From Cordilura impudica (lineage: Eukaryota; Arthropoda; Insecta; Diptera; Scathophagidae), in the NCBI GenBank assembly GCA_963682025.1, contig OY821519.1, forward strand, positions 141,031,429-141,095,428: 64,000 nt of DNA, written 5' to 3'. This document shows positions 11,225-22,240 of the stretch, piece by piece; the first letter of the stretch is position 1; every line of letters begins with the position of its first letter. The notes under the pieces were generated by a model. It ran no database searches and had not been told where the DNA came from. It worked only from the letters and a program-made list of their open reading frames with translations. The position numbers were made by a program, and so were the translations under genes.

Positions 11225-11967
11225 CTGAACGAATATATTGCGACATTACTTTGAAAATCATGGTAGTGTTGCAGAATGTGTGCGAAAATTTTGGAAGAAG
11301 AAAAGCACCGTCAGCTCCGTATGTTCGTTATCTTGTGAAAAAAAGTGAAAGAAACTGGCATCCTCATCGATAAACCAAAGCGTGAAAAGCCAAAAACAGT
11401 GCGTACACCCGAGAATATTGCTGCTGTGGCAGAAAGTGTGCGTGAAGCGCCATTAACATCAATTCACCGTCGTTCTCAAGAATTGAACATTTCGGAGGCA
11501 TCATTGAGACGAATTTTGCATAAAGACCTTGGTATGACGCCATACAAAGTCGAATTGGTTCAGGAGTTGAAGCCAACTGACCATCCAATGCGTTTTCGCT
11601 TCGCTAAGTGGGCGATCGACTTACAGAAGATGCCGATTTTGCCAAAAAAATCATCTTTCCAGATGAAGCTCATTTTGATCTTGGCGGGTATGTAAACAAA
11701 CAAAATTGTCGCATTTGGGGCACAGAAAACCCGCACGCATACATTGAAAAGCCGATACACCCAAAACGAGTCACTGTTTGGTGCGGATTTTGGTTCGGAG
11801 GCATAATTGGGCCATTTTTCTTCGAAAATGAGCAGGGAGTGGCCGTTACAGTCAATGGCGATCGTTATCGCGCAATGTTGAACGAATTTTTGTTCACAGA
11901 AATTGAAGAGGAGGATATTGGCAACATTTGGTTTCAACAGGACGGCGCACTGTGGCTCAAATTTTGA
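11225..11967 (+). pseudogene. Tc1/mariner (IS630) transposase, 3'-truncated relic
   Basis: The N-terminal part reads NHGSVAECVRKFWKKK, then KTVRTPENIAAVAESV (a helix-turn-helix-type region), then EASLRRILHKDLGMTPYKVE. After a frameshift near 11620 the catalytic core follows: FPDEAHFDLGGYVNKQNCRI (first catalytic Asp), VTVNGDRYRAML, and WFQQDGA (second catalytic Asp). The sequence departs from the family directly after the second Asp, so the third catalytic residue and the C-terminus are missing. Full transposases of this type are about 340-400 residues. Terminal repeats were not found. It is dead. Confidence 0.8.
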
Positions 11968-12987
11968 TTTCATTGGCCAAAAGTCAAATTTTTTTTTGTC
12001 ATCGATTTTTAAAATTTTTACTCCTTTTTGTAGCTTATATATCCAGATTAAGGTAGCCAAAAAATTAGGTTAAACTATTGATAATTGTGGGCGTGGCATG
12101 CTGTCAAACTCAACTGTTTTTTTTAATTCAGCAAAAGGTGTTTTTTTTTTGTTTTTTATCAAAAATAAATGGTTACTACTCGCAAGCTATCATCGATATT
12201 GGCCTGCGGTCTTTTTTATAATGTTAGTAGGATTATAGTCTTTAGTTTTTGTAAGTAGTCACAGTTCTAACGTTTGATATTAGGGGCGTTATGAAATATT
12301 TATGAAACCACTATATTTTTCTCAAATTTAAACTTTAGTGGAATAGAACTTCTAAAGGAAGTAAGGGAACAAGAAACGTATACCACCCGGAGAAAGGCGA
12401 ATGTATCCTGTTTAACCCTATATACACTTTTTTCATTTTAATGAAATTACTCTAAAAAAATTACTCTAAAAAAAATTTTGTTTTTTTACTTTAGACTACG
12501 TAAAAGTAAAATAATTAAATAAAATACCTGCGAAAGGGATTATTGGCTTTGTTTTGATCAGCAAAAAAATAAATCATAAAATGATCACAATAGGTTCTAC
12601 AGTAAACAAATGATCTCTTTCTTAATTTACCTGTTGTCAAATTTAAGGGTCAACCAAAGTCATAAACAATTTTATAAGTTTGTCAATAATCGCGGCACTA
12701 AACCACTAAAGATAAAAAACCACCCCATATTGGCGAGAAACTAATTAGTTTTACCTGATATTGAAGTCTGGATAACAAGTGCAGTTTTGTTCAATTTAAG
12801 TACTACCTGCTATGAAATTAAAGATCAATGTGTGAATAACATGTACCTAAAAATGTATAAAATGACGGATTCTATAAGGGATTACTCAATAATAAGTTAA
12901 TACTTCAAGTGTACGGACGTATATTCGCAAGTGATAAAAAGTGATAAAAAAGTGATAACAGACGCAAATAAAAATATTGAGAAAAAT
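11968..12987. other. Non-coding; possible leader of the RAG1-like relic
   Basis: No open frame of interest. CACAATAGGTTCT at 12586 loosely mirrors the complement of AGAACCTACCATTGTT near 15070-15085. These could be decayed termini of the RAG1-like element, but the match is short and no 5-bp duplication is visible. Confidence 0.3.
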
Positions 12988-15000
12988 ATGGAGAACTTTA
13001 GTTATAAAGAACTGGCCGAAGAGTATTTTCGAAACAAAAACCAGGAAGATGTTCTTAGTTACGTTAAAATAAAATTAAACTTAAATTCGTCTAGTACCGA
13101 AATACAAGAGCAATTATCTAATTTCGTCAAAGTACTAAAAAAACGATTGAAAGAAGTTAACTACTGTAAACAAAAGTTTTATAATAAAAGTGCAAACTGG
13201 TTAGAAGGCCAACTTAATGTTGGTGGAGAAACAGCAAAGCTAGATAAGGCTGGAAGACCACGCAAATCATTGGACAACTGCAGCGATAGATCTAAGAGGC
13301 GGAAACTTAAAAATTTTAACGAGGAAATTGGTTCTACAAATATAAAAGAATCTTTTCTACATCAATTACGAGCACAAAACCAATTAACAAAAGTGGATAT
13401 CATTGAAAAAACTTGTAATGCTAGTCCAGTGAGAACAAAGCGAATTCTTAAAAGTATACCAACTCCGAGCGATGCAAAACAGTTCACAAATGAGGAGGCA
13501 TTAGCATTATTTCTGGATTTGAAATTAACAAAACACCAATATATTCAGCTCAGATTGCGTGCGATTGAAAAAGGCTCAAATATGTATCCAGCATATCATC
13601 ACATAACAGCTGCTAAAATAGACTGTTTGCCATCAAAGGACACTATTACAATCACACCAATTTCGGCAGAAGTACAACTACAATCTTTACTTGATCACAC
13701 AGCCAAACGCTTGCTACAATCAATAACAGGAACTGAGTTAAAGAAATATGGAAACACAAAGTTAATTCTATTTTGTAAATGGGGATGTGATGGTTCTTCG
13801 GGACAAAAACAATACAAACAAGTTGTATGTGAAAATATTTCGGACTCAGATATGTTCATGGTATCATTTGTACCATTGCGATTGAAAAAGATTTTGGAAG
13901 ATTCGGAGCCTTCGAGTAGTACAACGCAAACAATGGATATTTGGAAAAATGAGACACCATCTTCTACGAAATACTGCAGGCCAATCAAATTTGAATTCAA
14001 AAAAGAAAGTCATGATGCCATTAACAAAGAAGTTACTGATATCAATGCCCAAATTGCAACACTACAGCCATTAAAATTACAATTTGATGGGCAGCTAATT
14101 GAAGTAATGATTGCTGACAATGATATACGGAAAAGTAGGCCAGGCTTTGACTAATATGAAGGCTGCATCCAGCTGCATCATATGCCAACAACATCAATCC
14201 AATTAAATCAAGTCCCAACAAAATCACTAGATAAAACTGATGCATATGAATTTGGATTATCACCACTACATGCAAGAATACGACTTATGGAACACATACT
14301 AAAAATCAGTTATGATTTGGATTTCGGGCCTTCAGGATCAATAAGAAACAACGAAACCAACAAAGAGTTAAGAAGTTCAAAAAAGAAACATGTTCAAGAT
14401 GAATATCGCAAATTTGGATTGATTATAGATCAGCCAAAACAAGGGTCAGGCAATACAAATGATGGCAATACCGCAAGAAGATTCTTTTCAGATCCAGAAA
14501 CAGCATCTGAAATAACAGGAGTGGATTTAAACCTTATTTTCAGATTTAAAATAATCCTAGAAGTACTTGCGTGCAATGAAGAAATTGACTCTAGAAAATT
14601 TGGAGATTATGCTAAGGAAACTGCAAAAATATATACAACCAACTACCCATGGAGAAATATGTCTGCAACAGTCCACAAAATCCTTTATCATGGAGAAGAT
14701 GTCATTAAATATCATTTGGTGCCACTTGGAGATCTATCAGAGGAGGCTCAGGAAAAAAGGAACAAGGATTACAGATTTTATAGACAGCACAATACTAGAA
14801 AAATGTCACGAAATTCCACAAATGAAGATCTATTTAATATATTATTGGCAACGTCAGATCCGTTCATCTCCAGTATTCGAAATCAATGGAAAGTGGAACA
14901 TCGGGATTTAGATGAAGAAGCCAAAAAACTACTAAAGAACAGAAATAGCACAGAACAAAATATGGAATATTTGCAATCAATATTTGAGTCTAATGAATAA
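12988..15000 (+). pseudogene. RAG1/Transib-like transposase relic
   Basis: From the ATG at 12988 the frame runs to a stop at 14152-14154 and resumes in the same frame from about 14190 to TAA at 14998-15000. In the gap the homologous reading (KVGQALTNMKAASSCIICQQ) lies one frame over, so two compensating indels near 14130 and 14195 break one protein of about 670 residues. The core KWGCDGSSGQKQYKQ puts an Asp at residue 268 where RAG1 has its first catalytic Asp (CDG). The C-terminal part has DGNTARRFF, TVHKILYHGEDVI, then LSEEAQEKRNKDYR and NTRKMSRNSTNEDLF. These align by eye with RAG1's NGNFARKLM, FHKTLAHVPEII, and the segment with its catalytic Glu before RKMNARQ. The Asp expected after the CxxC is not visible (Gln here). 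The N-terminus is Lys/Asn-rich with no RING finger. Termini unresolved. Confidence 0.6.
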
Positions 15001-15736
15001 TAATTATAATTGCCTTTCATTGTTATTTAAGTACGAAAAACATAGTATTAGTAAAAAATAATAATAAACAGAACCTACCATTGTTACAAATGCTATTTAA
15101 ATCTATTGCAGTTTTTATTCTTAAAAGGTTTCCCACATATGAATGCAATGTTTTAATAGATAAGAAAGATTCAAAAAATAAGAACCCATATTATCATATC
15201 AAAATTAAAAAAAAAATTAGAATCATTGCGCTAATGTTTAGCAGATTTATTTAGCTAGTGTAACAAATTAGGCAGCAAACACTAATAAATTTTTCTGTAG
15301 TAATAATAATATTCCTTGAGTGTCAGCAAATTGCAAATTTGATAGCAAACATTTTTAATTTTTTAGTAATACTAGTTAAATTTCTAGTGAATTTTACTAT
15401 TTTGTTGCGTGTAAAAATTTTTTTGAGTGTAAAAATTTTTTTGAGTGTAAGCATTAAAAAAATTTCATTATTACAAAAAATGTTTATAATAATTATTTAA
15501 CTCCAAATATGACACTTTCTAATAAATAAAAATAAATAAAAAAAAACATATATCACGCTAAAAGTTAAAAAAAATCAAAAGTTAAACTTTGACCTAGAAT
15601 TCCTTAAAAAGTACTCAATCAATTTAAATGAAATTCACACTGAGTCAAGATCAACTATCTATCTATCTATTAAAAAAAACAGTACTAAAATATTTTGATC
15701 GGTTCAGAATTTTGGCCAATGAAAAATGATTTTCAG
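15001..15736. other. Non-coding 3' flank of the relic
   Basis: No gene. A short tandem duplication (GTGTAAAAATTTTTTTGA, twice) lies at about 15410-15447, and a (TCTA)n run is near 15658. The rest is AT-rich without recognised structure. Confidence 0.5.
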
Positions 15737-15832
15737 CCACTGTGCGACGATGAGATCGATATGACGTTATCTGAAAGTGTCGGTGCTAATACTTCGGGAC
15801 TAACTGAAAATCGATTTTCTCAAGTTCGTTTT
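15737..15832 (+). CDS. Candidate internal exon, unidentified
   Basis: A 96-base segment sits between a splice acceptor (GATTTTCAG, ending at 15736) and a consensus donor (GTAAGT at 15833). It is open in one frame for exactly 32 codons (PLCDDEIDMTLSESVGANTS, then GLTENRFSQVRF). The acidic, Ser-rich peptide looks like a linker of a real protein and is not obviously from a transposon. The intron would be 72 bases, a typical fly size. However, the downstream side is repeat sequence, so the partner exon is uncertain. It could equally be an exon of a transposon gene or a chance arrangement. Confidence 0.28.
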
Positions 15833-15904
15833 GTAAGTTTTTATGGGTTAAATAAATTTTTATCAGAAATCTAACTCATTTCATCTTATTCTACACCTTT
15901 TTAG

Positions 15905-15975
15905 GTACCAGAATCCACTCTTAAATCTAAACCCGTTTTTTGACACACTAGGTCCCTTTTCTCGGAGAAGGTCAC
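15905..15975 (+). mobile_element. Half of a small MITE
   Basis: The segment GGTACCAGAATCCAC followed by TTTTTTGACACACTAGGTCC and CTTTTCTCGGAGAAGGTC repeats the right half of the MITE at 29716-29872. The left half is absent. Confidence 0.65.
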
Positions 15976-15976
15976 A

Positions 15977-16092
15977 TATGGTTTGTACATTCTACTTATT
16001 GCACTTTTTACATATATTTGAGATGATGCTCTGAAGCGAAATGTTTCAATAGTTTGTTAGATTTGACGTCATTTTTCAGACATATTGCAATT
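15977..16092. repeat. 110-bp repeat shared with 41547-41655
   Basis: TATGGTTTGTACATTCTAC through TTTTTCAGACATATTGCA is nearly identical to 41547-41655. There it adjoins a hAT-type transposase fragment on the minus strand, so this may be a piece of the same element. Confidence 0.75.
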
Positions 16093-16805
16093 AATGCTGT
16101 AATTAATATGCAAATTTTAATTTTGTTTTAATGGTGCGTGGTATATTATGATTTAAGCCTAAATATTGGTGATTGTTGTTGCAATTTCTGTTGTAACAAT
16201 ATATTTTAAACATAAAATGTGTTACTAGGGGAATTGCTGGTTAATATACTGTAAATTTGGATTTGTGTTTAAATTTTTAACCGAGTGGAATTACATGAAT
16301 CATATTCTGTTGTAAATACCAACAAAATACAATCAAATAAAAACCAAAGCGAGTGTTTTAATTTTCATGTCTATTTTGTATCTATAATATTAATAGGCGA
16401 TTTCTTGTGACCGATGTTTTGTTCTACCGTTTTATCCTGATTTTGACCAATCGTATATTATTTCAAAGGTATTTCTTTTTAGCCGTTTTGCAGATTTGCA
16501 GATTTTTAAATTTTTTCCTTTATTTTGAGTAAATTGCATTTAAAATTGCTACTAACACATACATAAAATTATACAATGCTATGTATGTGTTTATTAAATT
16601 TGTTAATGTGTTTCTAATAAAAATGAGTTTGTTTTTTGTGTTGATTTGTGAAATGGCTATACTTGATTAGCATACTTAAGCGTCTTCATTTAATTAAAAA
16701 ATAAAATTTCCTAGAATTTGTACTCGAATTTCGAGGGCTTCCAGGTAGTATTAAATAAATATATTAAAATAAAACAAAATCAACTTAATAAAATATTTTA
16801 AAGTT
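16093..16805. other. Non-coding AT-rich DNA
   Basis: No gene seen. At 16690-16742 the complement reads CCCTCGAAATTCGAGTACAA and onward into TTTTATTTTTTAATTAAATG. The same hairpin-bearing segment occurs in the other orientation at about 53857-53904, so it is probably the end of an unclassified MITE. Confidence 0.45.
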
Positions 16806-16860
16806 TTAGGGCCGTATGCAAAAAAATTAAAGTGTACTTCAAGTAGACTTAATTGTATGT

Positions 16861-19800
16861 TTTTATACCCTCCACTCCAGTGTGCAGAGGGTATATATAA
16901 GTTTGTCATTCCATTTGTAATAATTAGAAAAAAAATTTTGGACCCCATAAAATTTATATATTTGTGATCCTTATAACAACCGGAGTTGATATAGCGATGT
17001 CCGTCTGTCCGTCTGTCCGTCTATGGAAATCACGATGACGGCATCAATCGGGCAGCTAGGGTGCTCGTTGGCATAAAAAATGATTCACTAACATCCTGAA
17101 AAGTTTGCAATTTAAAATCGTCCAAATCGGTCAATTAGGGCCCGAGATTTTAATGAAGAACTAAAAAAAGTCTTGAAAAAATATGATTTTCTATGTTGTT
17201 CTTGTCACAATCACGCCCTCAATAGTATAGCTAGGGTGACTATTTTTAGTGAGAACGATTCACCAAGATCGTGGAAAGGTTTCTGTTTCAAAAATCATTA
17301 AAATCGGTGGAAAAGGTCCAGGGAAATCTCTGAGAAAGTAAAAAAAAATGAAAAACATGATATTTCTATATTGTTCTTATTGTTATTCTAAATGTTGTGT
17401 TGTTGTCATAGCTGGACTTGCTGTTTTTGTGGTCGTTATGGTAATAATATAACAAAAACAAACCCTTTGTACATTTTTTTATCAACTCTGGTAGAAAAAT
17501 TTAAAAGTTTCCATTGTTTTGGCATCACTAAAAAAATATGTTAGATCATTTCTGTCATTGCCACAAGCCTGCCTGCAAAACTTCAGATCGATTGGGTCAC
17601 GGGAAAGTGGTTAAAATCGATCCAAAATTTTTTCGACAAGCAGACACGAGTTAATATAAAGGGAGTAAAAATTCACCAACATCTAAAGCAAATAATGCTA
17701 AAATACCTAGTTGTTAATAAAAAAAAAACAATTGGCCCATTCACAATGGGTAATGTATCGTTGTATCTGTTGTATCGTGTATCACTTTACAATAGTGTAA
17801 AATTGTTGTTGGTAATTTTCACTGAAAAATCTGATACACGATCCAACTTCATTTGCTATGTTTAGTAAATGTTGTATATTGTATCATAACATATCAGTTC
17901 CAAGTGAATGCCAGTTTTTAAGAAAAAGAAAAAACAAATACATAGAATTTTATCAGCATAAATAATTATAAAATAAAATATGGCAAAGAATGCAAATAAC
18001 GCAAATACATCGATAAGTTTATTTATATAAAAATTAATGTTTATATTTTTTTAGTATGTATTTTCTCTTTCAGTACCAACCAAAACATTTAACATTTTTT
18101 TTTTCATTATAAATTAAAATGCAAGAGGTACGTAACTAAAACTCCAGGGTACATCTCACGACCAAAAAGCAAACACTGACAAGTGTTTTCTCTTATACAA
18201 AATAGCAGAAGCGACGAAGCGATCTTTCCTCGTTGGATCGAAAATTACTAAAGAAAGCGTTTTACAATATGAAAATACAACTGAGAGTTCATAACAAATG
18301 ATTGTATTGTGTATTCCAATACAACATACAATATACAACACCTGTTGTGAATTGCCCAAATGTAAATTTAGCAAAAAAATTTATGTATTAATTTATTTAA
18401 AGAGAAAAACACAAAAATAACGTTTGATGTTGTATTTTTTGTATTGTATATTAAATAATACAAATAATATACATATATTATATATATGTATGTATGTATG
18501 TATATTCATAGTAACTGCATGTTAGAAGTAAATCGGTTATTTTATTTACATAAAATTCTGCAGTATTTTGTTGTGGGGAAAATACATTTCTTTTGCATTA
18601 ACAGAGTGTCATTTCATTTTGCTCAGCGTGACTATACCACAGTAGATGGCGCCATAATTTTTGTTTGTTCTAATTAGCTTTGCAATAGTTATTTCTATTT
18701 TAATATGAATGTTAATATTTTGAACTAGATATCATACAGAACAATGTTAAGAGTATACACGGGCTGGTCTTTTATTTCATACGTTTTTTCATAATTCTTT
18801 TACAAATATGAACATAAGTTTGGCATATTAACTTTTTGTTGTCTTTACAAAATAGAGTTACCGAGTTCGTCAATGAGTTTTTTGCTTACAAAACAGTTCT
18901 ACATAGTTATATAAAATTATTATTCTGCTTTACCTATAAAATATCTGATTGCGATTACATCTAATTATAATCAATTATAATAAAAAGTGAAAATAAAATT
19001 TATAATTATAAATTAGAAAATATAAATTGAATTTCAGAAAATCATATCAAAACGTCGGAAATAATAATTTTAAATTAAGAAATATGTTTACATTTAAAAA
19101 TGTTTACATTTAAAAAAAATATTGCCATTCAGGAGATATTAATAACTTTTCAGTACCGCGATTCAGTAACTTCTTTTAACGATAGTCGAATCGTAAAAAA
19201 AAAGAAAATTGCAAAATTATCAGTAAAATTTTTAAACGATATTCGCTATTGTTAAAGTCAGCTGTTGTTGTTATCTAAACGACAATCTAAACGACAACCA
19301 TTTTTGTGTTGTTTATTCAATCGATAGAAACTTAAATTTTTAGGTTGAAATGTCGTCATACATAAATAAAAATCATAAAATAGTGAAAATATTTTGCTTT
19401 AATTAAAAAACTTTTTTATATAAAAAAAAAATTAAATAGCATATTCAATTCATTATTTCATTTTCAAATAAATAAACAGAAATATTAGTAAAAAAATAAA
19501 GATATTAAACATAAACATAAAATCATCCTGTCAAACACGAAGTAATTTGTTTTTTCTATTCTTTGTGTTTTTCGCTTATTTTGACAGAGATGCCACTCCT
19601 TTACAATTTAAATAAATAGAAAAACAGATTTGTCGATATTAATTTAAATTCAATGAATTTAAGAAAACCTCAAATGATATTTAAGAATTGCTAACATAAA
19701 AATTGTTACATAAGTAAACGTAATTTTATGAGAATGTTATTTTTATATATAAATTTTCACAATTTTTTTTGGATGAAAATTTGAAGTTTTTCAGAAAATA

Positions 19801-20416
19801 AAGATAACATTAAATTATGTTATTTAAAATGTTTGGGACTTTTCGTTTTTTGCGTTTTTCATCCCTAATTTGATTATTTATTATTATAAATTTATTCCCT
19901 ATGTTTTCAAAATATGGCAATATTTTAAAAAAAGTTGAGAGAGCTTTTTTTTGGTTATTATTTTGTTACTCCATCCGACCTATATGGCCACAATGAAGAA
20001 ATATTTGGCCAGTTAAAAGAAGCTATACAGCTATCTCCAATTAGCACGATTTAATGCATATAGCCACTCTACACAACCATTACCTTTGCAATGGAGGTTA
20101 GGGCGAGCTATTTAATTAGCAAAAACTAAATTAAACGAGAAGTTATGTCATATAACCGGAAACGCATGCATATAGGTATATAACCTAAATGCATGCCGAT
20201 CAGCAACTACGATGACCAAAAAGCAAACACCGAAATAAATCCGAAATAATAGAAAAGACGAAAACCAACCCAAAGAATTTTCTGAAATAATTTGGTATTA
20301 AGTTTAACAAATTGTTTACTTTCTTCAATATTTTGTTTACATTTATTATCAATACTCAAACCGAGGTGGAGGGTATCAAAGATTCGGCACTGCCGATTTT
20401 AACACTCTTACTTGTT
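16861..20416 (+). mobile_element. DINE-1-like (Helentron-derived) element A
   Basis: The 5' end carries the hairpin TACCCTCC(N)GAGGGTATATATAA, followed by TGTCCGTCTGTCCGTCTGTC (GTCY core, about 16996). The 3' end reads ATTCGGCACTGCCGATTTTA (decayed hairpin) and CTCTTACTTGTT. This architecture and the absence of coding capacity fit DINE-1/HINE elements of flies, though 3.5 kb is long for them. Blocks shared with elements B (24057) and C (49210) run along most of the length: the first 0.85 kb, the ACCGCATGTTAG/ACAGTAGATGGCGCC block, and the final AGCTATTTAATTAGCAAAAAC block. It is inserted at the centre of a palindromic MITE. Confidence 0.75.
17737..18358. mobile_element. Small TIR element nested in DINE-1-like element A
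   Basis: Elements B and C run directly from their poly-A stretch into ATGTAAATTTA at this point, whereas element A has about 620 extra bases. The insert begins TTGGCCCATTCACAATGGG and ends in the complement of TTGGGCAATTCACAACAGG, imperfect TIRs with further GTTGTAT-rich inner arms. An ACCAAAAAGCAAACACTGAC segment also seen in the 3' part of the DINE-1-like elements lies inside it. Confidence 0.65.
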
Positions 20417-20599
20417 CATACAAAATTTGTTGATAAAGTCTACTTGAAGTACACTTTAATTTTTTTGCATACGGCCCTTATAGTTCTATAATTTTTCATG
20501 TACAATACATATACATAAAAGTATAATACAGGATTGGGTAAGTAATATATTCTGTAGTCATTGGAACAGCAATAACGCAGTGCAACAGCCATTCTGGGG

Positions 20600-20725
20600 G
20601 TGCGAAATTTCAAGTCAAGGTGAAAGTAATAGTCTTCTATAATATAACAGCTAAAGGGTTTAGCGTTCTCAGATCACTGACAACTTCTCATTTCATTCTT
20701 CAGCAAATAGCTTTAGCAAATCAAG
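20600..20725 (+). repeat. Dispersed repeat R1, partial copy 3
   Basis: AAATTTCAAGTCAAGGTGAA, AAAGGGTTTAGCG and CATTTCATTCTTCAGCAAA follow the order of R1 at 4070-4312, with an internal deletion. Confidence 0.5.
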
Positions 20726-20807
20726 TTAGACTAATTTTATCGAATGAGATCTCCAAAAAATTTAATTTTTCTCTTTCTTACACCTTCTATGGGCACGGCA
20801 ATAATAA

Positions 20808-21700
20808 CTTAGTGCTGATATTTGTAACTACAAACAGAAAAAAAAAAATCGTCAATCGAATTGTTCTAAAGTTTAACAACTGTGTTTTCGCTTGTATCAA
20901 CAGAAATCTTATAGTAGTTAACCATTTTCTATTGCGATCAAATATTCACTGTTTAGACAATAGAATTGTGATCGTAATCAACTTGAAATACGGTTATCAA
21001 CTTTATCGAAATTCGTTTCGAAATAAATTCGGCAGGCACAATGATTCTATCTACTATACCGATCGAATTACTTTCTGAGTCGATCTAACAATATCCGTCC
21101 GTCCGTCCATCTGCTTTTTCGTCTGTCTGTCCGTCTGCGTGTTCATGTAAACTTTGTGATCAAACTACAGGTCGCAAATATGAATATATTTTAATTAAAT
21201 TTTGTATATAAGCTTCTAGGACAAATATTATTCAGATCTAGTCCCCATACAAACGATCCCTATGAGATCGGATTAAATTGGCATAAGATACAAATTATCA
21301 TATAGATCTTGGGCAAATTGGGTTTGTGTGTGTTTATTACATCCATTTATCAGTAGTCAAAAATAAAATCTATAGGACAATTCCTAGTCATATCATCCAC
21401 ATAAAGCTGCTTCCCGGTCTTCCCTTAAACATATCAAAATCAGATTTTTCTCAAATTTGGTTTGTATATATTTTTCTAAAAAAGAATTATATAGATATTT
21501 GTTCCTTTTAAAAAAATATTGACCTTACCGAATATGCTCAGGATCGGTCAATTTTTCGACCAAGTCCCCATATAAATATAACATCCGATATTAATTTTTT
21601 CAAATCTGCAGGCAAAACAAATTAACAAAAATTCCACTCAGATTTCGGTTGTTTCTTTTTAAGTCCAATTAGGCCGACTAAAATTTTGTTATTTGTTTTT
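20808..21700 (+). mobile_element. DINE-2 copy b, interrupted
   Basis: Recognisable blocks are TAGTGCTGATATTTGTAACT, ACTATACCGATCGAATTAC, the GTCY core (CCGTCCGTCCATCTG and TCTGTCTGTCCGTCTG, about 21097-21140), CTAGTCCCCATACAAACGAT and GCAGGCAAAACAAATTAAC. About 200 bases of foreign sequence (20845-21045) separate the start from the core. The terminal hairpin is degraded to GGCCGACTAAAATTTTG. Confidence 0.6.
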
Positions 21701-22013
21701 AATAAATTTTTTTAAATAAGAGATGTATACGTATGAGCAATATTTTTAATATTAAATCAAACATATATCAGGTGTCGAATCGTCGTTACCGAAATTTTTC
21801 GATCGAAATTATTTTTTTATTTTCCAAAATAAAATACTAAGAATAATTTTACTCTGTCACAGCTACCGAGTTATGGTCCATAGTTAATAGTAAAAGTGAA
21901 ACGAGAGCTGGCGATTGCCCATCTTCTTTAAATAATAAACCAAAATATGGAATTTCGATTGATTTTACTCGATATCGAATGCGACGATTTGCCCCCAGTA
22001 TTTTTATTCTATT
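21701..22013. other. Non-coding, nothing recognised
   Basis: AT-rich DNA with no repeat match or open frame that I could support. Confidence 0.4.
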
Positions 22014-22240
22014 TTTTTTTTTTGTACATGGATATATTAATGAAAATTATTTATTTAAGTCTTGCAACAATTTTGCTGAAGAATAAAATGAGAAATCATC
22101 AATGGTTTTTGAGTTATAGATGAAAAACTAAGCAAACAAACATCAAGATGAGGAAAAAAATATAAACGGTCATAACGAATCCTTTGTAGGTTTTACTATA
22201 CTGACCTAAGTACTGTCATCCTGAATTTCGATCCGAAACT
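22014..22240 (-). repeat. Dispersed repeat R1, copy 2 (inverted)
   Basis: Read on the minus strand this follows R1 at 4070-4312 block by block (AAAACCTACAAAGGATTCG, TTATATTTTTTCCTCATC, CCATTGATGATTTCTCATTT, ATTAATATATCCATGTA). Confidence 0.65.

Larger units (their letters stand above)
16809..20478. mobile_element. PIF/Harbinger-type MITE split by a DINE-1-like insertion
   Basis: GGGCCGTATGCAAAAAAATT at 16809 and its exact complement ending at 20478 belong to perfect inverted repeats of about 43 bases, both flanked by TTA (16806-16808 and 20479-20481). A 3-bp TTA duplication with GGGCC-type ends is the hallmark of PIF/Harbinger (Tourist-like) MITEs. With the inserted element removed, the MITE is only about 115 bp and nearly a complete palindrome (left inner end AATTGTATG, right inner end CATACAAAATT). 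Confidence 0.75.

Noticed and set aside
14182..15000. Separate gene downstream of the 12988 frame
   Set aside because: It is in the same frame as the upstream part and continues the same RAG1-like protein; the gap is explained by two indels.
12585..15085. CACAATAGG / CCATTGTT as certain Transib ends
   Set aside because: Similarity is only a dozen bases with gaps, and no 5-bp duplication is present; kept only as a possibility.
15905..15943. Second exon downstream of 15737-15832
   Set aside because: The sequence is part of a MITE also present at 29716-29872, and the frame closes after 12 codons.
16996..17020. CCGTCTGTCC clusters as independent regulatory sites
   Set aside because: They are the GTCY microsatellite core that characterises DINE-type elements and occur in every copy.
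20620..21078. 152-codon open frame
   Set aside because: It spans the end of repeat R1 and the start of a DINE-2 copy, starts at a non-ATG codon and shows no motif.
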